The notes: generated by a model not told the origin, from the sequence alone. A stretch of 64,000 nt of DNA from Cinnamomum chago (GCA_038049695.1 CP142461.1:40101501-40165500); one strand, 5' to 3'. Numbered from the stretch's first letter, positions 33,144-45,466 are shown. Numbers and translations: made by a program.

Positions 33144-34718
33144 TTGGAACTCTTGATTAGGTGTAAAAACCTAGAGTTAAAACCCTGGAGTTGTGATTAT
33201 TTGAAAATCATTAGAATGGACTCCACTATGCTAGATTTTGTAGATTCTCCTAGACTTACCATTCTTCCATCTATTAGAGATTCAAACATTCAATTAAAAG
33301 AATCTCAATGTAAACTAAATGAAGAAGATCTTCAACAAGCCTTTGAAGAATTATATGAAGTATCCTTAAAGCTTGAGAAGATAAACAAAAGTTTAAGAGA
33401 AGAATCTAAAAATCTAAGCAAAGAATTAGCTTCTTCAAAAGATGAACTTAGAGAGAAAGAAGAAGTAATAAATTGTGTAGAATCTAAGTTCATGATCTCT
33501 TTAAATAATCTATCTAACATTCAAGATGAACTAAAAGAATTAAAGATGGATTATGACAATGTCAATAAAGAAAATTTAATTCTAAGAGATCAAATAAAAA
33601 GGCAAGATAAAGACTTTAAAAATCTTGAATCTAAATTGACTATCTCTAAGGAAAATCTATCTAATGCTCAAGATGAATTAAATGAGATTAAGATAAATTG
33701 TGATGAGCTTAAAAATGAAAATTTGAACCTAAGAGATACAATTACAAGACAAGATAAAGACTTTAACAACTTAGAAGCCAAGTTAATTAAAAGTAAGTTA
33801 AAAACTCAAGAACTTGGATCTAAAGTTGTTAATGAATTAAAACTTGCCAATGAAGAGCTAATCAAATATAAGGAAATTGAAAATGAACTTTCAAAAGTCA
33901 AACATGAAAATTCAATCCTTATAAACAAAGTCACTCAACTTGAAGGATATAAACAAAAGTATGAGTGCAAGTTTACCCAAAGTGAAGATAGACTTGAAAA
34001 ATTATTTAAATTGGGTAAACCTCATGGAGATAGGACGGGTATTGGATTTAATAGGAATATGTCTTATGACCCTAAATTCACCAACACATTTGTGAAAGGT
34101 GAGTCCTCTTTCTCTAGCACTCTTTCTCCCTTGCCCAAAACAAAATGTGATTATTGTGGCAATGAAGGACACTTTAGGTTTGAGTGCAAACTAAGGAAAA
34201 GAAGCTATGTGTCTAAACCCATCTTTGAACTCAAGAAAGTAAAATCAAACTTGAAGGGTAAGACACTAAAAACAAAGGAAGACTCCATAAAGCTTAAACA
34301 AGTTAAACCAATTAACAAGGAGTCTCCAAAAATAGATTCTAAAAAGGTTAAACAAGTCAAACCAAGTTTAAAAGAATCTATTAACAAAAAGCTTCTCAAC
34401 CTACCTCCCTTAAGTCAAAACATGAAAGAACTTTTGAAGAAATTTACTAAGTTAAATCTAAATTTCAAAAGTCAAAGAAAGGGAGAAAATAAGAAGAAAA
34501 GAAAATTGAAGCAATCCCCTATGAAACAAACACACCAACTCTCTAAGACTAATCATCAATCTAAAATAGTCAAACCTCAAAGATTTGATGTTAAGTCTAA
34601 AAGAATTTATCAAGTCAAATCTCCTTTAGTTGGTGAGAACCCCAAACTAGACCTCAAAGCTCAACCCTCTCAAGACCTTAGGTGGATTCCTAAAGTTATT
34701 CACTTAGACAAACCTTAA
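33144..34718 (+). CDS. gag: Truncated Gag-like protein, unit 3, with upstream-extended frame
   Basis: The frame is 524 residues because one substitution (33187, TAG to TGG in AACCCTGGAG) removes the upstream in-frame stop seen in units 1 and 2. The first 19 or so residues (MELLIRCKNLELKPWSCDYL) therefore come from leader sequence. The ancestral start is more likely the Met corresponding to MDSTMLDF at 33216. The rest equals unit 2, including Gly at the position of residue 478 and the CCHC knuckle. The change has probably no function, but it distinguishes this unit. Confidence 0.8.
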   Translation: MELLIRCKNLELKPWSCDYLKIIRMDSTMLDFVDSPRLTILPSIRDSNIQLKESQCKLNEEDLQQAFEELYEVSLKLEKINKSLREESKNLSKELASSKDELREKEEVINCVESKFMISLNNLSNIQDELKELKMDYDNVNKENLILRDQIKRQDKDFKNLESKLTISKENLSNAQDELNEIKINCDELKNENLNLRDTITRQDKDFNNLEAKLIKSKLKTQELGSKVVNELKLANEELIKYKEIENELSKVKHENSILINKVTQLEGYKQKYECKFTQSEDRLEKLFKLGKPHGDRTGIGFNRNMSYDPKFTNTFVKGESSFSSTLSPLPKTKCDYCGNEGHFRFECKLRKRSYVSKPIFELKKVKSNLKGKTLKTKEDSIKLKQVKPINKESPKIDSKKVKQVKPSLKESINKKLLNLPPLSQNMKELLKKFTKLNLNFKSQRKGENKKKRKLKQSPMKQTHQLSKTNHQSKIVKPQRFDVKSKRIYQVKSPLVGENPKLDLKAQPSQDLRWIPKVIHLDKP

Positions 34719-34726
34719 AGGCCTTG

Positions 34727-36527
34727 ATCTTCTTGACCAACCTATTCCTTAATAGTTAAATCACTTTGTTGGTCATGTTGCTTTGCATTTTTGTTTCTTT
34801 CTTAGTTACATTTCATAAAATGCATTGTTTCTTTATGATCAATTGATTTTGTCTTCATGCACCATTCTATGTTACATGTCATGGTTTTCAAAATCTCTTG
34901 ATTATAATTTCATCATGTTTGATTTGCTTTTTGCACTCATTTAGTTTTATGTTTTGCATTGCATTTCTACATGAGCAATTGATTGTGATTTCAAAAGCTT
35001 TATAGCTAGATTTTTCATGATCAATTGTTGTTAAATCATTTGATGGATGTCTTAGTTAGATCCTTTTTGTAAATCAAATGATTTGAATCATTTCAAGTTT
35101 TTCCATGGATTTCTAAAGTTATACTTTTATATGGAAAATCATTGTTTTGAAAGTTCAACTTGTATGTGTTTCAATTAAGTTATATCTTTTCAAATACAAG
35201 TTGTAAATTGATCTTCAAAATCTTTCTATGCTCATTGTTGGATTTTGTTTTTCAAAATGATTTGAAGATTGTTTGAATGGAAATGCTCAATAACTTCACT
35301 AGTTATATTCTTCCAAGCATGTTCCATGATTATCATTTCCTTTTCTTTTGGTTTCATTATCTTAGAAATGGAAATGTATGTTGTTTGCATCCTTGCTTGT
35401 TTATTTACATTCTTTTTATATGCAAATGACAATTGGTTCCATGTATGGTTGTGAACTTGTAATTTTTGTAGAAACCATACTAGAACCCAAATCCATCCTC
35501 TATGCTCACTAGACATATCTTTATGGATGGTTATGATGTTGATTCATGTAGATTCTCTTGGAGTCATCCTTATACATGTTTCAACTTCATAGTAGTGTTC
35601 TTGATCATATGAACCTCTTTGAAATCTAATCCTTGTATTTCATAGTTATATCTCTTGTTTGATGGATATCTTAGTGTTGAATTCATATGATCTAGACACT
35701 TTGGAAATTGCATGCATTTCAAAGTTATATACTTCTAGCATTGCAATTTACCTTGTTCATCACTTTGCTCAATAGTTATATCTTTAAAAGTGATGAATAT
35801 GCATTTATGATGCTTGATGGAGTTTGCCACATTCTTGCTCTTTATCATGCTATCAAATTCAATTGGTTTCTATTGGTATATTTTTTGATTGATTTGATTT
35901 CTTGAGAATGTGATAAACCTTGTGTGAATTGGATTGAACTTGATAAGTAATATGATTGTTCCATGTCACACACCATTAGTATCATAATGTTCATGATTGC
36001 CTCCTCACTTGCTCTTATAGGTATATCTCATGACCACCATGTTTATGTGTTCATAATATTGGTTGGTTATTAGTTGAGGTTGGCTTCATGATTGAATTTC
36101 ATTTCACTCATTCATGCACTTTAATAAGTCATATTTATTGATTGAATGAAATGATTTTCAAAATCTTACATAGCATATGATTTTCATAAGTAATATTGAT
36201 TGATGCTATGTTTGAGTAAACCCCACATCATGGATAGCTCTAATTTGGATTTCTCATAATAGTTATACTTTTAAATCCATTTTAGAGTGATTGATTTTAT
36301 AGTCACATCCTTTAATCTCAATTGATATGTTTATTTCAATTGGTATCCATGATCGTTTCTCTCTTTTGACCTAGCTCTCTTTTGGTAATTTGATCATATG
36401 AGCCTCATAGTTAAATGAATCTAATTCTTTCCTTGAAGTTGACCCTCATTTGGTTAAACCATCTCCTTCTTGAATCTAATAGTTATATCTTGTCAAAAGC
36501 TTGACAAAAGAAGAGAATGGATTGAGG
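34727..36527 (+). other. Hairpin array, unit 3
   Basis: Same array shifted by 11527 from unit 1. One difference noticed: GGAAATGCT instead of GGAAGTGCT near 35283. This lies in the left arm of the hairpin equivalent to 23752–23760. It turns a G·T wobble opposite the right arm AGCATGTTCC into an A–T pair, so pairing is kept. Confidence 0.75.
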
Positions 36528-37120
36528 GGGAGTGTAAACCTTCATAGGAAGTATTAGTTTGATCAAATTCACCCTTGGATTGCCTTTGAGCCCTTAGAGC
36601 TAACTTCCATACATGATAGCCTGTTATGAATTTCTTTTTCGATTTCATTTGTTAACAGGTGCTACTAAAGGTATTTTCCTTGTTTCATGTGTGTAGGTAC
36701 CTTTGCAATTTAATGTCAAAGGGGGAGAGAGTTCGAGAGTTCAAGGACTCGAAGATCTCCTATCCACTAAAGGGGGAGAGAGAGTTCAAGTGTGACTCAA
36801 AGATCTCCTACTCTTCAAAGGGGGAGAAAGCTTTCAAGCTCTCAAGAGAGAGAGGCATGGTCAAAGGGGGAGAGCTAACAGAAGAAAGAAAGCTTGGAGC
36901 TAAAGAAGATGCTTGGCTAAAGAGAGGAAGAAGAAAGAAAGCTTAAAGAATATTTAAGCACCAAGCATCATGAAGAATGAAGATTGAAGCCCAAGAGCCC
37001 AAGCTATGAGAAGAAGCATCCAAGAAGATTTCAAGCCTTGTCCAGCTGAGGGGGAGCTGAAGACTAAGTGTGTTTATTCAGTGGTGAGTGTGTTTGCCAT
37101 CAAATTGCAAAGGGGGAGAT

Positions 37121-38879
37121 TGTTAGGTATTTTGTATTTGCAATTTGATGGATGCATTTGCATATTGGCATCATTTGAATTCTCACACATGCATTGATTT
37201 AAAATATCTTGAAATCTTGTTTTATACATGCATAGTTTTTAAGTTTTGGAAAAGTATTTGGTTTATGCATGTTTTGGTTCTAATCTTGGATGCATTGGTT
37301 TTAGAACCCAAACTCTTTTTGAAAACCTATTTCCTTGAGCATTTCATTTGGAAAATCTTGTTAGGTATTTAGGTTTCAGGTTTGCATTTTTTCAGCACGT
37401 TTGGAATCAGTTTTGTATGCAATATCTTTTGAAAAGAGTTTTTACTAATCAAGCTTGCCTAAGGTCTTAAACCTTTGAATCATCTTAGGCTTTGGGTGTC
37501 TCATGTTTTAAACATCTTAGAATACCTTAAAACATGTTATTTAAGCTTGATTTAGTGGCCAAAAGATCCACCAAAGAAAAACTTTGAAAATGGCAAAAGT
37601 TGGATTTTTGGCCCCAGGGACTCGCCCGGCAGTGTCGCCGGTCGACCGAGCCCTGTGTCTCGGTCGACCGAGGACACTGCAGGGCCCCTGGACAGTTTTT
37701 GAACTGTTTCAGGCCAACGGTCAGAAATATGACCGTTGTGCTTTCTCGGTCGACCGAGACCTGTGTCTAGGTCGACCGAGGACTAGCCGTTGGCCACTTT
37801 TTGGCTATAAAGTCCATTCTTTTCCAACCTTTTTAATGGTTGAACACATGAGCCTTTGAGAGCATTTTGGAGCCAAACAAAGGGGAAGAAGTTGGAAAGG
37901 CTAGAGGGCCATTTGGAAATCAAATGCTTGAGATTTAAAAAGGTAGACCTTACTTATCATTTTGATTTCCATTAAAAGTAGAATCAATGCATGGTTAAAT
38001 CTTTGTATTTTCATATTTGCATGATGTCTAGCTTTTAAAGAGTTGTGTTGCAAACTCATTATCTTCATTGGTATATTAGAATGGTTTGCAATCACTCTTA
38101 TTAAATCACATGCTTTCTTAAACTTTATTTTTCATACAACTTGTGATTCTTTGATTTTCATATCATTAACAAGTTATTAAACATACATGTGATTTGCATT
38201 AGACTTCAATCAAACCTTTCATGAGCTTTGAACTTTGAAATGCTTCAAGCATATATTTGATTAAGCTTTCTTTTTAATCTTGATTGAAGTCATCACACAC
38301 ACACATCATGAGCATACACTTTTGCATACATAGAGTGTTTGTGTGAGTTTGATTTACACTTTCAAATTAGCCTATTTAAGAGGCAATTTCATTGAGCTAA
38401 AATTGTAATCTCTTAGAGTGTTGAGTAAACACTTTCTTTGAGAAATCTTGAATTGTGTAAGGTTATTGCTTAGCCTCTAAAAGCACATTGTAAGGTTATT
38501 GCTTAGCCTTAGAAAAGCAAATAGGAGGGTTATTGCTTAGCCTTGAAAAGCATCTTGTAAAGGTTGTTGTTGAGCCTTAGAAAAACAACATTGTATAGGT
38601 TATTGCTTAGCCTTTGAAAAAGCATAAATAGTGGAATCCGGTGGGGTGTTGGATACACAAGCCGGTAGTGGATGTAGGCATTGAGGACGAACCACTATAA
38701 ACCTTGGTGTTGTGGTGATTGCTTTGTGATGATTGTATTGTTAGCTTCCGCATTTTGATTGTCTTATCATCACATGTGACTAGTTTTTATTAAGAAATTA
38801 AAATTGGTGTAAATTGATCATAGTTGTAGCTCACCCTATTCACCCCCCCCTCTAGGGTTAGGATCCTCGTGGACTTTCA
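37121..38879 (+). repeat. LTR 4 of the array (right terminal)
   Basis: 1759 bp without the 33-bp deletion. One base change was noticed near 38817 (TTGATCAT instead of TTGGTCAT). It is followed by the right TSD, TCCAA (38880–38884), and the plant mobile domain relic. Confidence 0.95.
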
Positions 38880-38884
38880 TCCAA

Positions 38885-39215
38885 TGTTGTAAAGTTATCA
38901 TCAAGCCACTTAAATTTTATACATAAACCTTGTGTATCAACCCCCGGGTCCCAAGCAAATTTACACATAAATCCACTACCTTCGTTTTGGGGTGTGTCCA
39001 TCCAACGACAGGTGGGCCATCAATCGGAAGGCCATATATGTATGCAACATCTTCTAAGGTCACCGTGACTTCACCGAATGGAAAATGAAATGTATTCGTC
39101 TCTCAATCAAGCCAGATATCAATGCATGGTCAATTTTCATTGCGTCTATCTTTGAGAGAAGATGTAGACCGGTCTCTCTCACATACTCCATTTGATTTTT
39201 AGTGAGCACTCATTT
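38885..39215 (-). pseudogene. Plant mobile domain gene, N-terminal part beyond the array
   Basis: This is the continuation of the gene at 17673–19813 on the far side of the retroelement array. Minus-strand translation gives the family's N-terminal hallmarks: IDHALISGLIER, ETNTFHFPFGEVTVTLEDVA, then YIYGLPIDGPPVVGW, followed in another frame by KFKWLDDNFTT. Removing the array and one TSD copy joins DDNFTT to LDSKSKG in one frame, which confirms one ancestral gene. Frameshifts lie near 39105 and 38935. Sequence upstream (39216–39700) has no recognised coding match, so the true start is unknown. Confidence 0.75.
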
Positions 39216-41228
39216 TTTTTTTTTTGGATTAGTAGGAATACATCTATACCGGTCAGGTTCCTTTCAATAATAAAATAAAGAAGATGGTAAGTAGTTAGAG
39301 ATAAGATAAAGTAAAGACAGAGAGATTATTACCAACAAATTATAAAGAGATCCATGAATACCTAATCAATGATGAGAAATTGTGATTTTTCCAATAATGA
39401 GCTACCAAAAAGTCTGGACTTAACTTTCAGTAAAATACACATTTGAGATTATATTTTCAGTAGAGATCCAAAAAACATAACTAAGAACCATATCAATATA
39501 AAACAAACATTGATAATGGAGACATACCAATCCATTAGCAATTGCTTCAGATATGTGGTTTTGTTGGTCATACAAGAGGATATTCTCATATCCCTTCGGT
39601 CTTTTTTCTTCAAACTGCATGATCCAAACATCACTTACCTTTCAGTTCTCAATGTCAAATAAAATTACCGTCGTAAAATACTAATGATGGACATGCAAAT
39701 GATGAAGATGCCTGTTTTCACTGAACTATACAACCTGCTTAAGATGATCTAAAACTCAATATAATGGCTGAAATTTGAACCTTGATGTTCCATGAATCCA
39801 ATAAAAAAAAATAGAGAGAAAAAATCCTTTAAATCGAGAAAGTTAAGACTATTTAAAGATGCCCAATTGAAAATGCGGTGCTGCTGAAATCCGAATCTGC
39901 CTTGCTGAGTACCCCTGTTCGTGCAACTGTTTGACCCACTTCCCAATCGATTTTTGGGCTGAGATTTGGGGGTCTTAAAGTTTTCATTATAAACTATAAA
40001 TTTGCTATTTTTGAGGACAAAACAATCACATTTTCCTGATTTTCAACTCGCACACTTTTGGAACACAATTAGACTGAAACAGTGCTGTCTTTTTCAACTT
40101 TCAGCTTAATTAGGATATGCCAGGTCCAGATTTTGCATTCTTAGTCAACCATTAAATCATGTATTTTCAGAGGCAAAAATACATTCTAACACTATCCTAA
40201 TTCTAATGCATGCAATTAGTACTTTCCAACTATAGATCAAGCAAATAACATAATAGAAAAATTCCTCATCTTTAACATGGGTTTATAACTCATCACTAAG
40301 ATTGACATAAGTTCTTCACCTGAATATGGTCCTCTTAAAGAATGTTGGCCATATAAAGTCTTTAATATTAAGCGTGGATATCCTCACATAAAAGACGAGG
40401 CTTCATCATTGAAAAAAAAAACCTGTCATGCACAGGGATATCGCCGTGCATCACATATTTAGCGGCAATATCCCTTCACATGATGGATGTAACTCCCAGC
40501 TGAGTGTGTTCAACCAAGGGAAAAACCTATAATGAGAGGGGATATCTCCACTCTTAAAATATAAACTACACTAAATTGCGCGGGGATATTCCCTCCCAAG
40601 TGGTTGTTTCATCCCTTAAAAAACCCTGTCGTAGGAGGGGATATCACTACTCCTCAGATATAAACTTCACATATTGAGCAGGGATATCCCCTCCTATAAT
40701 AGATGAAGTTAACCATTTTATCTCTTAGAAAAACCTATCGGTGATATCCCCTCACATTAAACCACTAGACACTTTACATATGGTATTCACAAAACATCCT
40801 CCACTATACAACCTGTTTTCGCCGAACTGTACAACTTGCCTAAGATCATCTAAAACTCAATATAATGGCTGAAATTTGAACCTTGATGTTGCATGAATCC
40901 AAAAAAATAAAATAAAATAGAGAGCAAAAATCTTTTAAACCAAGAAAGTTATGACTATTTAAAGACGCCCAATTGAAAATGCAGTGCTGCTGCAATCCGA
41001 ATCTGCCTTGCTGAGTCCCCTGTTCGTGCAACTGTTTGACCCACTTCCCAATCGATTTTTGGGCTGAAATTTGGGGGTCTCAAAGTTGTCATTATAAACT
41101 ATAAATCTGCTAATTTTTAGGACAAAACAATCACATTTTCCTGACTTTCAACTCGCGTACTTATGGAACACAGTCAGACTGAAACAGTGCTGTCCTTTTC
41201 AACTTTCAGCTTAATAAACCATGCCAGG
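39216..41228. repeat. Unassigned segment with a ~430-bp direct repeat
   Basis: Two copies in the same orientation, about 39712–40150 and 40798–41228, share CTCAATATAATGGCTGAAAT, a run of TCCGAATCTGCCTTGCTGAG, and GACCCACTTCCCAATCGATT. They are separated by about 0.65 kb. The second copy continues after the solo LTR at 45462. No TG…CA ends or TSD were recognised, so this may be a tandem duplication or terminal repeats of an unidentified element. Frames here are short; none is recognised. Confidence 0.55.
40427..40760. repeat. GGGATATCCC-type palindrome cluster
   Basis: Seven sites built on GGGATATC(C/T)CC, some decayed, lie near 40436, 40463, 40536, 40581, 40637, 40679 and 40740, spaced about 30–75 bp. 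They alternate with AAAAACC(T/C)(A/G)T and CACAT(A/T) words. Another copy (GCGATATCCC) lies near 46617. The pattern resembles transposase-binding subterminal repeats, but no terminal inverted repeat was identified. Confidence 0.55.
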
Positions 41229-44200
41229 TGTCACGCCCCCGAACCGAAACCTCGGGGGCGGGAATGGGATTTAAAGCATAAATATATTTTACTTCTCCCA
41301 GGATCCGCGTGTGTGAAGACAACACATTCTGAATATTTTGCGGAAGCTTTCGTGGCATGGCGACCCGGAGTCCGTGGCCATCGGATTCCGCATCGCACTC
41401 AACCTTTAGCATATAGCTATCATATCAAGAATCATATCAGACTGGAGTAAACCATCACAATAAATTACAGAGCTGACAGTAACAGGATATTACATTCCCA
41501 TGTATGTTCAAGTTACAATTATCAATGTACATTAATTAAGAATCCCAAGAAAAGGCTAACAAAAGCCATGCAACAATAAGCTATAATTACTACCCCAAAT
41601 ATGACGTAGCTCCGATGTCAAGCTCAATGTCTACATGACATAGCTGACAAAACAACCTGCAAAACATGGCTCCACAGCCAACAAAGCTCTCAACTCGGGA
41701 CGAAGAAATCTGAACCTGAGTACCAAAAGTAGTGGGTCAGACACGACGGTCTGGCAGGTGGATGAAAAGATCATAAATATACTGAAGAATAAACATATGA
41801 TAAATCATGCTATTCGATCAAATGCTGCATATAATTAAACGGGTGTAAGATCGGGAATCTCGGGGAAAACCTGTATTCATTTCAAGCATGGGTAAAACAT
41901 CTATATCTAATAAAACACGTGTTCATTTACATCATCTATAAACATAGATATTTGACAATCGGGTATTCGTCTAAAACATGTATAAATATAGTAGTTTGAC
42001 AAAACAAACGATCATTTGAGACTTAAGTAAAAACATAAGTATACAACAAATCCGGTATTCATAGCAGTCTGGCAAAACAAATGTCCATTTGAAACATATG
42101 TGAAAATACGGATATTTAACAAACCGGGTGTTCATTTAAAACAGGTGTAACCAAAGAAATCTGACAAAACTAATATTCATTTATCCATAATTCAAAGCAT
42201 GGGTATTCCACAAATCGGGCATCATTTAAAAACAGGTATAAACATAGGAATCTGGCAAAACAAGTGTCATTTAAAACAAAGCACGGATATTTAACAACTC
42301 GGGAATTCCTTTAAAACATGTGTAATCATATAAATCTAGTAAAACCATTGATCGTTTGAAACATATGTAAAAGCATGGGTATTCACCCAACCGGCATTCA
42401 TTTAAAACATATACGTGTACAAGGAACAGAAAATAACATAATATCAATAACTGCATTCACTTTGGAGAATATTAACACTTGTCTAAATAACAACTTTCAT
42501 AAAGGGAATAAATCATTTATCGGAAAACATATAAGCAATATAAAACATGTCGGGTATCCAAGGAATCGGGAACTGGCAAGGTGGCAATCACATAAAGCTA
42601 AGTCCTCTGTCACTAAAGTGACAACAGTATCACGGGACGTTGATCTCAGTCACACAAGGTGAGGAGAAACAACGTAAATCATATATACAATATAAATATA
42701 CGGGAACGGGACCACGGTAGCGAACCGGGTATCGGGACGGGACCACGGTAATAACCGGGTATCGGGATCCAAACTGCAGCTGGCGGGACGGGAGAGAGAT
42801 TTCCAAGTCAGTGGATCAGACTGACAAGGTATCCAAGCTTAGTGATGCCGACTCATAGGTTAAAACCAATCGAGACATATCAAGTATTCAAGTACAGTAA
42901 ATAAACGGGTAAAACGGGGGTGCTCAAGGGCACACTGTCATTTCATATCGGGCAATACATCTCGGGACAAGTAACTGTTACTGGAGTAACTTCAATGCTT
43001 TCGGGAAAACAAGTCATGTAATGCAAATCTCGGGAAATGAGGTGAAACAATGAACTATAACATTTTCGGGTAAAATATTACTTTCAAGATCTATTTAAGT
43101 GCATAGGGGTCCCGTACGTCGATTATTGAAATGACTTGGTACTCCTTGAGTTTGAAGACATCCCGGGCTCCTTATACACTTTGGATTTTCAAAACTACGA
43201 ATGACATGCTCGTGATATGGTTTCTTTCTCGAATGGCCTCATACCATGCCTAGTGAATCTCATTGATCGACAAAGCTCAACGCTCGAACGAACCGGAGAG
43301 TTCGTTCGAGCGGGGAGCTTTTCGAAATCTGGGGAATTTCGGTTACCTGGCGGTCAGCTGGCGGTTAGCCGCCGATGGGGCAGGCGGCTAGCCTCTGGCT
43401 GACCGCGGCTGGGCTGCAGAATGCAGCTTACTGGAAAGCTGACCGCCAAGTGCGGTTACCTGGCGGTTAGCCGCCGATGGGGTCGGCGGTTAGCCGCTGG
43501 GTAACCGTGGAGCTGACCGAATTTCAGGTGGGAATTCTGATGCTCTCGGGAAAAGTAACCGTGAATGGCGGTTGGCTGGCGGTTAGCCGATGGCTAACCG
43601 TGAGGCTGACCGTGTTTTAAGGGGGAAAACGATGCTCTCTGGAAAAGTCACCGCGGTGCGCGGTTAGCTGGCGGTTAGCCGCAGATGCATTCGGCGGTTA
43701 GCCGCTGGCTAACCGTGAGCTGACCGCCAGTCACGAAAATGCCCACTGTGTTCAGTTTTGAGTCATTTTCCTCCTCAAAACCATCTTCCTCACATCCACA
43801 AAGTCCTTACAATAACATTGAGCTAATAGTTCCTCCAATGCATCTCTTTTCACTTCTCCCAATACTCCAATATTTGTTCATTCATCCTTTCCTCCATCCA
43901 CATCAAATCCAATACAAGAAAGAAGGAAAGAAACCATCTCACCAACATTCATTTAAGGATATAACCAAAGGACAATACATGCTAAACCAACATGTTTACA
44001 AAACATTAAATGACTTAGCCAACCACATTCCTCATGAAAACTCCAATGAAAAGTAAAACTAAACATCTCCTTTCTTCTCACTTAAAACCAAACCAAAGGG
44101 AGGAATCTCCCTTGTGTACAAGGGTCCATTTGCCATAATCAAGGGGTAATTAAAAACCATTGATCCCATTTCCAAAACAATAGATTAGTTGGCCAAACTC

Positions 44201-45461
44201 TTCAAATGAGCTTCTATTTCCAATCCATACAAGCTAGTAAACATAAACATGGGTGGGGGAACCAACCCCATTCATTTCAAAATCATATGAGCAAACCTTG
44301 ACCAAATGAAAGCACATTTTTCCAAGAGATTAACAAGAGATAAACCACCATTAATATGCAATTTCGAAATCAATAGAAATATGACAAGAAGCATGTGTAG
44401 AAACATATATCACATTATCAAGAACAAGTAATAAAACTTAGGATTTTCTCATAAAACTTTGATAACATTAAAACCATCCGTTCATCCACTTGCCTTGGGT
44501 CCCAAGCTAGCAAATCAAGCTTCTAATCACCTCTCAAGCTGAAGATCAACAATCTCTACAAAAACCCCCAAAACAAACCCTAAAATGGGTTAAACAAAGG
44601 AAGACAATGAATGGGCTCAAATCAAACAAGGAAATAGAACCTAAGGGAGAGCCATAGCACATACAAGGAAAATGGGAAGGATTCTTTACCTCTAAGGCCA
44701 TGAATGAACAAGAAGAAGCTTGCAATAGGGGCTGCCCACCTTGGTTTCCCACAAAAATGGTGTCAAACAAGAGAGGAGATGAAGGAGAAGAAGTTGCCGG
44801 AGCTCCCTCGTCTGATTGGTGGCTTGGAAGCTCCATTAGAGCAAGAGAAAAGGAAGAAATGGAGAAGAGGGGCTGCTGGCACTGTAGCTATGGAGTTGCA
44901 GACGTTGGGGTGGAGGAAATGAGGGAGAAAGAGAGTGGAGTCACTTATATAATGGGTGGGTGTGGGCCCCACCACACTCAAAGCTTGCCAAGGGTAAAAC
45001 ATCTATTTGTGGGCCTCGGATGGATTCGACGAAGAAGGAAGAAATGATCGTCGAAATATCTAGTTTCCAAAAAGTATAAGTTTCACGGATTTCGGGAATA
45101 TCAAGTTTTGGGTACAGATTTGGTGTGAAAAGACTATTTTGCCCTCAAGGCCAAGAAATCGGGTTTCGGGTTCTCAAATGGATACGGGATCAATATGAAA
45201 GTTGTAGGATTCCTCAAGATGAATGCAACGGGCCAAAAATACAATACGAAACAAATCGGGAAAATCTCACAAATAAATGCAAAGCCGAAAAGGGAACCCC
45301 CAAAGGGCCCCACAAGCTACCAAAGCACTCAAAAGCCCAAAACTAGAAGAAAAATCATTCTAGCTCACAAACTCAACCCAACAAATACTAATCCCACTAA
45401 AGGAAACTAATCCTCAAATAAAACAACGCTAATCCAAGAGATTAGGGGTCGGGTTCTCACA
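41229..45461 (-). mobile_element. Long solo LTR, copy B
   Basis: Plus-strand ends are TGTCACGCCCCCGAACC (41229) and GGGGTCGGGTTCTCACA (45461), the reverse of copy A. TSD CCAGG (41224–41228 and 45462–45466). Length 4233 bp. A TATA-like TTATATAA lies near 44944–44951, about 510 bp from the LTR start. It contains the minisatellite (about 41860–42400) and a GGTTAGCC-type cluster. It has no internal domain and no gene; frames such as 44700–45047 are leader-derived. Confidence 0.85.
43261..43737. repeat. GCGGTTAGCCGC cassette in long LTR copy B
   Basis: More than ten near-palindromic sites of the type GGCGG(T/C)TAGCCGCC, CGGTCAGC and GGCTAACCG occur, interspersed with CTGGAAAAGTCACCG and GAAAGCTGACCGCC. 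The left edge is a hairpin with 12-bp arms, 43281–43292 and 43301–43312 (CGCTCGAACGAA / TTCGTTCGAGCG), and an 8-nt loop. Copy D has the same cassette at 60510–60892. Confidence 0.75.
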
Positions 45462-45466
45462 CCAGG

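Larger units (their letters stand above)
19814..38879 (+). mobile_element. Triple tandem array of a gag-only Sirevirus-like Ty1/copia element
   Basis: The order is LTR–internal–LTR–internal–LTR–internal–LTR, with unit starts at 19814, 25594, 31374 and 37121 (periods 5780, 5780 and 5747). Each internal domain has a primer site for initiator tRNA-Met, one Gag-like reading frame, a long hairpin-rich non-coding region and several polypurine-tract-like AAAGGGGGAGA copies, a Sirevirus hallmark. No protease, integrase, reverse transcriptase or RNase H is present, so movement would need an autonomous partner. The units look nearly identical (a handful of base changes and one 33-bp deletion noted by eye). 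A single TSD pair, TCCAA, bounds the whole array. Confidence 0.92.

Noticed and set aside
19814..38879. CRISPR-like or satellite array
   Set aside because: The repeat unit is a complete LTR retroelement with primer site, Gag frame and polypurine tracts.
19814..38879. Pure assembly artefact
   Set aside because: Not excluded, but each unit has private differences (33-bp deletion, several substitutions) that simple duplication of one contig would not give. Kept as a finding with a read-based test.
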